A DNA stretch of 64,000 nucleotides from DATJOJ01 sp035507035 (GTDB lineage Bacteria; Acidobacteriota; Terriglobia; Terriglobales; Acidobacteriaceae): contig DATJOJ010000048.1 in the NCBI GenBank assembly GCA_035507035.1, positions 186,001 to 250,000 of the forward strand, written 5' to 3'. The notes below the pieces were generated by a model. That model was not told the DNA's origin. It ran no database searches and worked only from the letters and a program-made list of their open reading frames with translations. The position numbers and the translations under genes were made by a program. The first letter of the stretch is position 1, and each line of letters starts with the position of its first letter. Below are positions 8,752 to 16,809 of this stretch, piece by piece.

Positions 8752-9710
8752 GATACCTGGAACGCCGCTTCGTGCATGGTGTCCTGCTGCTGATCAGCGT
8801 GTCGATCTTCTGTTTTCTATTGAGCGAACTGGCCCCAGGTAGCTTCTTCGATGAAATGAGACTTAACCCGCAGATTTCTCCTGAGACAGTCGCGGCGCTG
8901 CGGGTGCAGTATGGGCTTGATCGGCCATTGCCAGCGAGATATGCCTACTGGGTCAAGTCGGTTGTGCACGGGGAATGGGGCTACTCATTCGCATATAACT
9001 CACCCGTTCGAGGGCTGTTGCTGCAGCGGGCGCGAAACACGCTGGCGTTGACTGGGGTGGCAATGGCACTCGCTTGGCTGTTGGCCATTCCTATTGGAGT
9101 TTGGACCGCAAGCCTCCCGGGAAAACCTGTTGACCGCCTCAGCATGGCTGGCACATCGTTTCTTCTAGCCGTTCCGGAAATTGTTCTCTTACTCGGGTTC
9201 CTTTATTTCGTCGTGCGGACGCATATTTTGCCGGTGGGAGGAATGGTATCGGTCGACTTTGACGATCTGGGACTGGGGGCAAAGATTCTTGATGTAGTAC
9301 GGCACTTGATCGTCCCTGCGACGGTCTTGGTGTTCGCCAGCCTGCCGATTCTCGTCCGGCATGTTCGCGCGAGCATGATTGAAATCCTGGGATCGCCGTT
9401 CATTGAGGCGGCACGCGGGCACGGGATCTCGCCTGCAAGAATTCTCTTCCGATATGCGTTGCCTGCCGCGGCGAATCCGCTAATTTCGCTGTTCGGATTG
9501 TCGGTGGCTGGACTCTTAAGTGGCTCGCTGTTGGTCGAAGTCATGACCGGATGGCCGGGCCTGGGACCCTTGCTGTTAGAAGCCTCGATGTCGCGAGATC
9601 TTTACGTAGTGGTCGGAGTCGTGATGGCCTCCACGTCGTTTATGGTATTGGGGAATCTTCTGGCGGACGTAATGCTCGTGGTTGCCGATCCTCGGGTGCG
9701 GACGGACTAA
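8748..9710 (+). CDS. Oligopeptide ABC transporter permease (OppB/DppB-like)
   Basis: Inner-membrane permease of 320 residues. The start is GTG 8748, which shares bases with the upstream TGA (GTGA overlap) and gives the usual N-terminus MRYLERRF followed by a first transmembrane helix. The family's conserved N-terminal region is visible (LNPQISPE... LRVQYGLDRPLP), and the cytoplasmic coupling loop reads EAARGHGISPARILFRYALP. About six transmembrane segments can be drawn. It forms the channel with the next gene product. Confidence 0.93.
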   Translation: MRYLERRFVHGVLLLISVSIFCFLLSELAPGSFFDEMRLNPQISPETVAALRVQYGLDRPLPARYAYWVKSVVHGEWGYSFAYNSPVRGLLLQRARNTLALTGVAMALAWLLAIPIGVWTASLPGKPVDRLSMAGTSFLLAVPEIVLLLGFLYFVVRTHILPVGGMVSVDFDDLGLGAKILDVVRHLIVPATVLVFASLPILVRHVRASMIEILGSPFIEAARGHGISPARILFRYALPAAANPLISLFGLSVAGLLSGSLLVEVMTGWPGLGPLLLEASMSRDLYVVVGVVMASTSFMVLGNLLADVMLVVADPRVRTD

Positions 9711-9713
9711 GCC

Positions 9714-10742
9714 ATGAATAGGAATCGCAAGGTCGCCATCGCGTTGATATTCCTGTTTGGGCTACATTTGGCAATCTTCTGCGCGGGATTTGTCGCGCCT
9801 TATGATCCGGCGGCACAGAATCGCGACTTTCCTTACGCGCCACCGACGCGAATCCACTTCTTCGATGCACGCGGATTCCACTTCCGTCCCTTCGTCTACG
9901 AATTAGCGGCGAATCCGGATGGCTTGTATCAATATGACGAGGCACGCGAGCGTGATTATCCGGTTCATTTTTTCGTTAGCGGTCCCGAATACAAGTTCGC
10001 TGGACTGATTTCTACGCATCTGCACTTGTTTGGGGTAGATGCGCCGGCGCAAGTATTTCTGGCAGGCACGGATAATTACGGACGCGACCAGCTCTCAAGA
10101 ATTCTGTATGGCGGGCAAATGTCCCTGGCGGCTGGCCTGCTGGCGACTGGGATCTCGCTATCTCTGGCATTGATCATCGGCTGTGTCTCGGGTTTCTACG
10201 GAAGCTGGATTGACGAATCGTTGATGCGGTTGGCGGAGCTGTTTCTTGTCTTGCCCTGGCTCTATTTGCTTTTGGCGGTGCGGGCATTTCTGCCGCTGCA
10301 CATCTCCCCGGCGGAAACCTTCTTTCTATTGATCGCGGTAATTGGAACCATCGGCTGGGCGCGTCCGGCACGGCTGATTCGGGGGATCGTACTTAGCGCC
10401 AAGGCCAGGAAATACGTCCTGGCAAGCCGCAGTTTCGGCGCTTCAGACCTCCATATTTTGCGCCGGCATGTCTTGCCGCACACTTACGGCGTTCTCCTAA
10501 CACAAGCCGCGCTGCTAGTTCCTCAGTACATCGTGGCCGAGGTGACGCTTTCGTTTTTCGGGCTGGGTTTAAGCGAGCCAGCGCCAAGTTGGGGAAGTCT
10601 GTTGGCAAATCTACAGCAATACAACGTTATGATTTCCTATTGGTGGATGTTCGCGCCTGCGTTGGCCTTGGTCCTTGTCTCTTTTGGTTACCTTAGCGTA
10701 GCCAATGCATTTCACGAATGGTTACAATCTGGCTCAATGTGA
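9714..10742 (+). CDS. Oligopeptide ABC transporter permease (OppC/DppC-like)
   Basis: Second permease, 342 residues, starting 3 bp after the first. After an N-terminal helix (IALIFLFGLHLAIFCAGFVAPY) comes a periplasmic stretch of about 90 residues, longer than in many OppC proteins. The usual GTDNYGRDQLSRILYGG signature and the core permease helices follow. The coupling loop reads SRSFGASDLHILRRHVLP, and the C-terminal family motif LSFFGLGLSEPAPSWG is intact. The extra periplasmic segment may contact the substrate-binding protein. Confidence 0.92.
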   Translation: MNRNRKVAIALIFLFGLHLAIFCAGFVAPYDPAAQNRDFPYAPPTRIHFFDARGFHFRPFVYELAANPDGLYQYDEARERDYPVHFFVSGPEYKFAGLISTHLHLFGVDAPAQVFLAGTDNYGRDQLSRILYGGQMSLAAGLLATGISLSLALIIGCVSGFYGSWIDESLMRLAELFLVLPWLYLLLAVRAFLPLHISPAETFFLLIAVIGTIGWARPARLIRGIVLSAKARKYVLASRSFGASDLHILRRHVLPHTYGVLLTQAALLVPQYIVAEVTLSFFGLGLSEPAPSWGSLLANLQQYNVMISYWWMFAPALALVLVSFGYLSVANAFHEWLQSGSM

Positions 10743-10764
10743 GAGTCTGTTTTACAGGATAGAT

Positions 10765-12540
10765 ATGGACCGCTGGGGTCGTATCACTGCAATCGTACTC
10801 ACAGGTATTGTTACGTCTTTTGCATCGCCCGCTCCTCAACCTCCGCAGCGCGGTGAAGAACTACTAATCACTAATAATGAGGTCGGGCATTACGGCGGAA
10901 CCCTAACCGTCGCTCAGCGCAGCGAACCGAAAACATTAAATCCCGTTACTGCCGCGGATGCTCCTTCTCGCGAAGTGATTGGTGAACTGAACGCGGATTT
11001 AATTCACATCAATCGCGCCTCGCAGAAAACTGAACCTGCGCTGGCGAAGTCGTGGAATGTATCAAAGGATGGCCGGGTTTTTACGCTCAAACTGCGCCGT
11101 GGTCTGCGATTTTCCGATGGGCATGCTTTCGATGCGGACGATGTCGTATTTTCATTTCAGCTTTACCTCGATGAAAAGATTCATTCTCCGCAGCGGGATC
11201 TTCTAATTATTGGCGACAACCCGATAACGGTGCAGAAGATCGACCAATATACGGTTCGCTTCACTCTGGCGCAGCCTTATGCCGCAGCAGAGCGAATCTT
11301 CGATGGGTTGGCGATGCTGCCGCGGCATCTGCTCGACCAAGGCTACAAAGAGGGCAAATTTGGGCAGACCTGGACTTTAGGAACAACGCCGAACCAGATT
11401 GCGGGCATGGGCGCATTTCGCGTTAAGGAATATGCGGCTGGGCAAAAAATCGTGCTCGAGCGCAATCCCTATTACTGGAAAGCAGATCACAATAAAAATC
11501 GTCTTCCCTATCTCGATGAAGTGGTTTTCTTGTTTGTAGGAAATGAAGATTCACAGGTAATTCGGTTTCAAGCTGGGGATACCGGAGTTATCAGCCGGCT
11601 GAGTGCAGAAAATTATCTATTGTTATCAAAAGACGCGTCGAGCCGTGGAATTCAGCTGGCCGATCTGGGACCAAGCCTCGAATATAACTTTCTCGTCTTC
11701 AACCAGAATGATCTTAAGGGAAAGAATCTGGACAAAATTGCGTCGGCACAAGCCTGGTTTGAGGACCTACACTTTCGGCAAGCGGTCTCTTCGGCAATTG
11801 ACCGCGAAGGCATAGTGAAATTGGTGTATGCGGGTCGCGGCGCGCCGTTGTGGGGGAACGTGAGCCCCTCCAATAAGTTCTGGGTAGATCAGTCTTTGGC
11901 GCATCCTCCGCGATCTCTCGATCACGCTCGCGAATTGCTGAAATCTGCCGGCTTCTCGTGGCGCGGCGACGGTCAGTTGATCGATCGCCAGGGCCGAGCG
12001 GTAGAGTTTTCAATCATTACCAGCTCATCGAATGCGCAGCGCACCAAAATGGCGACCATCATTCAGGACGACCTGAGCAAAGTCGGAATGAATGTGCACG
12101 TCGTGCCGCTGGAATTTCGAGGTCTGCTGGATCGTGTTTTTCAGAGCTATGACTACGAAGTCGCGATTATGGGTTTAGGCGGCGGCGATGCCGATCCGAA
12201 TCCGGAGATGAATGTGTGGCTCTCGAGCGGAGGCACGCATCTGTGGCATCTAGGAGAGACGAAGCCTGCGACCGACTGGGAATCGCAGCTCGATCAACTG
12301 ATGAAAAAACAGATGGTGACGCTTAAATACAAAGATCGCAAAAATCTTTATGACGAAGTTCAGCAGATCATCGCCGGCGAGGATCCGTTTGTTTTTCTCG
12401 CTACGCCAGACATACTTGTGGGCGCGAAAACGAATCTAGCCAACTTCCAACCCGCAATTCTGGAGCCGACGGCATTGTGGAATGTTGAAGAGCTTTACTA
12501 TGCTTCGCCGGGTGGATCGCGAGCCGGTGGCAGGCCGTGA
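10765..12540 (+). CDS. Extracellular solute-binding protein, family 5 (OppA/DppA-like)
   Basis: Substrate receptor of the peptide importer, 591 residues from ATG 10765; an in-frame ATG at 10705 lies inside the permease gene and would spoil the signal peptide. The N-terminus (DRWGRITAIVLTGIVTSFASP) is a Sec signal without a lipobox Cys, so it is probably a soluble periplasmic protein. Family-5 features are clear: EPALAKSWNVSKDGRVFTLKLR, FSDGHAFDADDVVFSF and RQAVSSAIDRE. Its last codons overlap the sigma-factor start by 4 bp, linking transporter and regulator in one transcript. Substrate is not deducible; peptides are the family default. Confidence 0.93.
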   Translation: MDRWGRITAIVLTGIVTSFASPAPQPPQRGEELLITNNEVGHYGGTLTVAQRSEPKTLNPVTAADAPSREVIGELNADLIHINRASQKTEPALAKSWNVSKDGRVFTLKLRRGLRFSDGHAFDADDVVFSFQLYLDEKIHSPQRDLLIIGDNPITVQKIDQYTVRFTLAQPYAAAERIFDGLAMLPRHLLDQGYKEGKFGQTWTLGTTPNQIAGMGAFRVKEYAAGQKIVLERNPYYWKADHNKNRLPYLDEVVFLFVGNEDSQVIRFQAGDTGVISRLSAENYLLLSKDASSRGIQLADLGPSLEYNFLVFNQNDLKGKNLDKIASAQAWFEDLHFRQAVSSAIDREGIVKLVYAGRGAPLWGNVSPSNKFWVDQSLAHPPRSLDHARELLKSAGFSWRGDGQLIDRQGRAVEFSIITSSSNAQRTKMATIIQDDLSKVGMNVHVVPLEFRGLLDRVFQSYDYEVAIMGLGGGDADPNPEMNVWLSSGGTHLWHLGETKPATDWESQLDQLMKKQMVTLKYKDRKNLYDEVQQIIAGEDPFVFLATPDILVGAKTNLANFQPAILEPTALWNVEELYYASPGGSRAGGRP

Positions 12541-13109
12541 ACGACGTCGCTCGCGAACTGGCCTGGACCGACGAACGGCTGGTTCGCGAATGTTGCAAAG
12601 GCAATGAAGCCGCATGGTTCGCCTTAATCGACAAGTACAAAAACCTGATTTTCTCCGTTCCCATCAAGTTTGGCCTGTCTCGTGAAGACGCCGCCGACGT
12701 TTTTCAGGCGGTTTGCGTCGATCTGCTGGCGGGGCTTAAGGGCTTGCGTAAACCGAAAGCGCTTCCCAAATGGCTGATGCAGACAAGTTTTCATCAGTGT
12801 CTGCGCTGGAAGAAAGATCGCATGAATCTCGCAGAGGATTCGTCGGAACTCGACATTGCAGAAGGAACCGGAGATCTGCCGGAGGTGATGATCTATGAGA
12901 TTCAACGCGAGCAAAGCGTTCGTGTGGCGATCGCATCCCTTCCGCCGCGCTGCAATCGAATGGTGAGCATGCTTTTCTTTGAAGACCCGCCGCGTCCTTA
13001 TCAGGAAGTCGCCAAAGAACTCGGTATCGCAGCCGGGTCAATCGGCTTCATTCGGGGACGCTGTCTGAAGAAGATGCGTCAAGCACTGGAAGAAAAGGGA
13101 TTCAAGTGA
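12537..13109 (+). CDS. ECF-type RNA polymerase sigma factor
   Basis: Product of 190 residues from GTG 12537 (GTGA overlap with the binding-protein gene). Region 2 is at about 10-80 (DERLVRECCKGNEAAWFALI, then EDAADVFQAVCVDLL) and region 4 at about 130-185 (ASLPPRCNRMVSMLFFED, then YQEVAKELGIAAGSIGFIRG helix-turn-helix, then RCLKKMRQAL). It should direct RNA polymerase to a small regulon. The gene overlaps the CHAT protease gene by 4 bp (GTGA), and a zinc-finger protein of anti-sigma type lies two genes on, so a sigma/anti-sigma switch involving the CHAT protein is a reasonable inference. Promoter targets were not identified in the window. Confidence 0.92.
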   Translation: MNDVARELAWTDERLVRECCKGNEAAWFALIDKYKNLIFSVPIKFGLSREDAADVFQAVCVDLLAGLKGLRKPKALPKWLMQTSFHQCLRWKKDRMNLAEDSSELDIAEGTGDLPEVMIYEIQREQSVRVAIASLPPRCNRMVSMLFFEDPPRPYQEVAKELGIAAGSIGFIRGRCLKKMRQALEEKGFK

Positions 13110-15970
13110 GCAAGACGGGTCGCCGGGCGGATCCCAATCTCCTGCTCAAGAAGCTGGCCGATCTGGAAGATGAAGCTCGTCTGAAAAGCTTTGTGTCGCG
13201 TAATCGAGTCCTCGTCGATCCCAAAATTGTGGCGCAGTTGAGTGAACAGGTGAGAGAGCAGGTCCGCGTGGACATGTCGTGCGCCCTGCGCATGGCGAAC
13301 GCCGCTCTGCATATCGCCGAAAAGCTGAATGATCACGAGTCGCGAGCCCTCGCCTTGCGGGCCAAAGCGAACGTGCTGTACACGAAGGGGGAACACGGCG
13401 CTGCAGTCGACCACCACGAGCAAGCCGTTGCCCTGTTCGAGGTAGCCGGAAAGACCAACGAGGTGGCGCGCACATTGAGCGGGTGCATCCAACCGCTGCT
13501 CCTCATGGGCGAATATAACCGCGCGTTTGCGGCCGGTGACCGCGCACGAAAAATCTTCGTGAGCGAAGGGAACACCTGGCGACTGGCTCGCCTGGAAATC
13601 AACATCGGAAACATTTATTACCGGCAGGACCGTTTTGCCGAGGCGTTGGCTTGCTACCAGCGGGCTTATGAAGGCCTTCCGGCCAGTCAAGATCCCGAAG
13701 GAGTTGCTGCAGTCCTCAGCAACATGGCCACCTGCTACATCAGCCTGAATAAGTTTCAGAAAGCACTGGACTCGTATCAGAGGGCACGCCAGTTCTGCGA
13801 GGAGCACGGCATGCCTCTCCTAGTGACCCAGGCGGATTACAACATCGCGTACTTGTACTATCTGCGCGGGGAATACAGCCGCGCGATTGAAATGCTGCGA
13901 GCGACACGGGTAAATGCCGAGAAAATTGGCGACGCATATCACCACTCGCTGTGCAATCTCGACTTGTCGGAGCTTTACTTGGAGTTGAATCTCAGTTCAG
14001 AAGCTGCCGAGTTGGCCCAACAGGGATACGAGGGATTTCGCAAGCTGGGGATGGGGTACGAAAGTGCAAAGTGTCTGGCATTTTCTGCGATGGCTGCTGG
14101 TCAGCAAGGTCACGCGTTCGAAGGCATCAAGGTTTTCACGGAGGCCCGCCAGATTTTCGTGAAGGAAAAGAACCGGGTATGGCCGTCGTTAATTGATTTG
14201 TATCGTGCTTTGATGTTTTTCGACGAAGGGAGATTTTTTGAGGCAAGGCGGCATTGTGCAGAGGCCCTGGAGTCATTTCTCGCTCTAAAACTGACAAGTA
14301 AAGTCGCCATGGCGGAGCTTTTGTTGGCACGGATCGCGTTGCACACCGACAACGCCCAGCAAGCCTTCGAGCACGCCAGTCGGGCACTCGAAAAAGTCAC
14401 AGAACTCGAGTTGCCCGTTCTAACCTACCAAGCCTATCTCCTGCTGGGAAACGTTCATGTGACGCGCGGGGACCTCGAGAAGGCTTACTCGTCCTATCTC
14501 AAGGCTCGCGAGGCACTCGAGAGGCTGCGCGGGAGCCTGCGCGGCGAAGAACTGAAAATTGCGTTCATCAAGAATCGACTCGAGGTCTATGAAAACCTTG
14601 TAGAGCTCTGCCTGGCGCGGCAAAGCGGCTCATCCGCCGCAGAGGAAGCATTCACCTATGTGGAAGAAGCAAAATCCCGTACCTTGATGGATCTGTTTGT
14701 CAGGCCCGCGCCAACCGTCAGTGGGACATCACACGGTCAAAGTGAACTCGTGTCTTCCATCCGGGACTTACGGGAAGAACTCAATTGGTATTACAACCTG
14801 ATCGAGCGTGCGCAGCTTCAGCCCGAACAAAATTCTGCGGCGCGAATTGCGACCCTCGAAACACAAGCCCGTCAACGTGAAAAGGAGCTAACTCGGATTT
14901 TGCGAGAGGCCAGCGAGTCCGACGCGGCCGAGGCCGGACTACAAATGCCCAGTCATTTGCCGATCGCTACGATTCGCGAGGCTATTCCAGCCGATACTCT
15001 GCTCGTCGAATATTTTCGTGTTAGGGATCGGATTCTGGCTTGTCTTCTCGGTCGAAATACGATTGAAGTACTTCCCGTCACGCTGGAAAACAGAATTGGC
15101 GGTTTGTTGCGGCTGCTGCAATTTCAGCTCTCCAAGTTTCATATGACTCCACACTACTTAGAAACGTTTCATAACTCATTGGTTCAGGCGACAGAAGCGC
15201 ACCTGAAAGAACTCCACGACGAGTTAATCGCCCCGATTGCGTCAGAGTTATCTGCTGATCATCTGGTTTTTGTTCCCCACGGATTGCTGCACTACATTCC
15301 GTTTCATGCGCTTTTTGATGGCTCTCAGCATTTGATCGATCGGCACACGGTTTCTTATGCGCCCAGCGCCAGCATTTACGCGCTTTGCCAAAACCGGAGT
15401 GCGAACACTTCGGGCACATCGCTGATTTTGGGTGTTCCGGATCCGCAAGCTCCCGCCATCCTCGATGAAGTGCAAGCGCTGACCGGAGTCCTGGATCGGA
15501 CAGAGTTATTTGTCGGCCCGAGTGCAACCGAGGAGCTTTTGCGTCGGAAAGGCCCTGTGAGCCGCATAGTTCATATCGCGACCCACGGGAAGTTCCGGCA
15601 GGACAACCCGATGTTTTCGGCGGTACGGCTGGGGGACGCGTTCCTGAGTCTGTTTGATCTGTATCAACTTCGGCTTCCCGTCGAACTGATTACCTTGAGC
15701 GGTTGCTCGACTGGGCTCAATGTGGTCGCGGCTGGAGACGAGATCCTAGGTTTGGCGCGAGGCCTTCTCCATGCAGGGGCTCAGTCTTTGATTCTAAGTT
15801 TGTGGGATGTCCACGATAAGAGCACCGCCCAGTTCATGACCTCTTTTTATGGGCGGCTGAAACGGGATAATAGCAAAGCAGCTGCTCTACGGGCGGCCAT
15901 GCTGGATCTGCGGACTAGTTATCCCCATTGTTATCAATGGGCTCCGTTCATTTTGATTGGAAAGTCCTGA
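13106..15970 (+). CDS. TPR-CHAT caspase-like protease
   Basis: Cytoplasmic protein of 954 residues with no signal peptide or membrane helix. Residues about 45-480 are tandem TPR repeats (for example YYRQDRFAEALACYQRAYEG). A helical linker about 480-640 leads into a C-terminal CHAT domain. The CHAT dyad is intact: His827 in VHIATHGKF and Cys867 in ITLSGCSTG, 40 residues apart as in separase/caspase-like CHAT proteases. The fold ends GARGLLHAGAQ-like (here LARGLLHAGAQSLILSLW). Start is GTG 13106, overlapping the sigma-factor stop. CHAT proteases cleave partner proteins after activation through their repeat domain. The likely partner here is a neighbour, either the anti-sigma-like protein or the subtilisin, which is inference. 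Confidence 0.93.
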   Translation: MSKTGRRADPNLLLKKLADLEDEARLKSFVSRNRVLVDPKIVAQLSEQVREQVRVDMSCALRMANAALHIAEKLNDHESRALALRAKANVLYTKGEHGAAVDHHEQAVALFEVAGKTNEVARTLSGCIQPLLLMGEYNRAFAAGDRARKIFVSEGNTWRLARLEINIGNIYYRQDRFAEALACYQRAYEGLPASQDPEGVAAVLSNMATCYISLNKFQKALDSYQRARQFCEEHGMPLLVTQADYNIAYLYYLRGEYSRAIEMLRATRVNAEKIGDAYHHSLCNLDLSELYLELNLSSEAAELAQQGYEGFRKLGMGYESAKCLAFSAMAAGQQGHAFEGIKVFTEARQIFVKEKNRVWPSLIDLYRALMFFDEGRFFEARRHCAEALESFLALKLTSKVAMAELLLARIALHTDNAQQAFEHASRALEKVTELELPVLTYQAYLLLGNVHVTRGDLEKAYSSYLKAREALERLRGSLRGEELKIAFIKNRLEVYENLVELCLARQSGSSAAEEAFTYVEEAKSRTLMDLFVRPAPTVSGTSHGQSELVSSIRDLREELNWYYNLIERAQLQPEQNSAARIATLETQARQREKELTRILREASESDAAEAGLQMPSHLPIATIREAIPADTLLVEYFRVRDRILACLLGRNTIEVLPVTLENRIGGLLRLLQFQLSKFHMTPHYLETFHNSLVQATEAHLKELHDELIAPIASELSADHLVFVPHGLLHYIPFHALFDGSQHLIDRHTVSYAPSASIYALCQNRSANTSGTSLILGVPDPQAPAILDEVQALTGVLDRTELFVGPSATEELLRRKGPVSRIVHIATHGKFRQDNPMFSAVRLGDAFLSLFDLYQLRLPVELITLSGCSTGLNVVAAGDEILGLARGLLHAGAQSLILSLWDVHDKSTAQFMTSFYGRLKRDNSKAAALRAAMLDLRTSYPHCYQWAPFILIGKS

Positions 15971-16062
15971 CTCAAGAAATTTTTGTACTTACCCTATATT
16001 TTTCTGGCGCTATTGCTCCCTTATTCCATGAGCAGCAAAAAGGCGGATTTCTCGAGGCACAA

Positions 16063-16686
16063 GTGAAGCATTTTAGCGAAGCCGATTGGGCAGATTTCGT
16101 GAGAAAGCTGGTATCGCCGAAGACGCGAATGGCTATGCAGCAACACATTGACGACGGCTGCGAGAAATGCGCAACAAGCCTGCAGGTTTGGCAGGGCGTG
16201 GCTGCGGTAGCCGGAAAAGAGGCTGCTTTAGCACCTCCTGCCGATATCGTGAGGCTTGGGAAAAGCCAGTTTGCCGCGGCAGCACCGGAAAAGAAACACG
16301 GCGTTCGTCTGGTTTTCGATTCCTTGCTGCAGCCAGCCACGGCGGGAATTCGCGGTTCTGTGGCGGGCCGGCAATTTCTGTTCGAGACCGACGACTATTA
16401 CATCGACCTTCGCCTGGAGCCGAAGTCTGCCGAAGAACGTGCGTGGCTGGTCGGTCAGGTTTTGAGCCGGTTGGGCAAGCAGGTGGCCGAGGCTGTGCCG
16501 GTTCGGTTGCAACGCGGCAAGCGGGCAGTTGCGCAAACCTCTACGAATCATCTGGGCGAGTTTCAGCTGGAATTCGAAACTGCCACTGATGCGTGCATTT
16601 TGATTGGCCGAAGTCAGGAAGATGAGATTGTTCTCCCCCTGTATGGATTACACGCTAAGCCTTTGTACAATAAAGACTTAGACTAG
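16063..16686 (+). CDS. Anti-sigma-like protein with N-terminal zinc-finger motif
   Basis: Product of 207 residues from GTG 16063, which has GAGG 6 bp upstream. The open frame extends further 5' into the CHAT gene, but the upstream residues look unconserved. Near the N-terminus lies HIDDGCEKC (His28, Cys33, Cys36), an H-x4-C-x2-C arrangement like the zinc-binding anti-sigma (zf-HC2) domain. No transmembrane helix follows, unlike most such anti-sigmas. The C-terminal part (about 90-205) is predicted beta-rich and ends LIGRSQEDEIVLPLYGL. Position after sigma and CHAT genes suggests it holds the sigma factor inactive or couples it to the protease. Function is inferred from motif and context. Confidence 0.75.
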   Translation: MKHFSEADWADFVRKLVSPKTRMAMQQHIDDGCEKCATSLQVWQGVAAVAGKEAALAPPADIVRLGKSQFAAAAPEKKHGVRLVFDSLLQPATAGIRGSVAGRQFLFETDDYYIDLRLEPKSAEERAWLVGQVLSRLGKQVAEAVPVRLQRGKRAVAQTSTNHLGEFQLEFETATDACILIGRSQEDEIVLPLYGLHAKPLYNKDLD

Positions 16687-16717
16687 TGGCCTTTCCGGGC
16701 CTGAATAGCCGGAAGGT

Positions 16718-16739
16718 CACCAGGTAAGAATTACCGGTG
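16718..16739 (+). promoter_or_regulatory. Inverted repeat upstream of the subtilisin gene
   Basis: CACC-A-GGTAA-GAA-TTACC-GGTG: a 9-bp inverted repeat with a single bulged A, centred 82 bp before the subtilisin ATG. It sits in the only sizeable gap (123 bp) of the CHAT cluster and could be an operator or a transcript hairpin separating S8 expression from the upstream genes. The GGTAA half-site resembles the motif before the transporter operon. Confidence 0.4.
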
Positions 16740-16809
16740 TAAGTGTTGCGAAATTCAACTATTGCGTAGACTCGACCGAGTAGAGATCGGGCGAATCAGA
16801 GGGGGAACG

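Noticed and set aside
13079..13807. 242-codon open frame on the minus strand inside the CHAT gene
   Set aside because: It lies fully under a gene with clear TPR repeats, has no recognisable domain, and mirrors its codon pattern.
16690..16719. Hairpin CTTTCCGG/CCGGAAGG after the anti-sigma-like gene as a terminator
   Set aside because: The stem has mismatches beyond the inner few pairs and no T-run follows.
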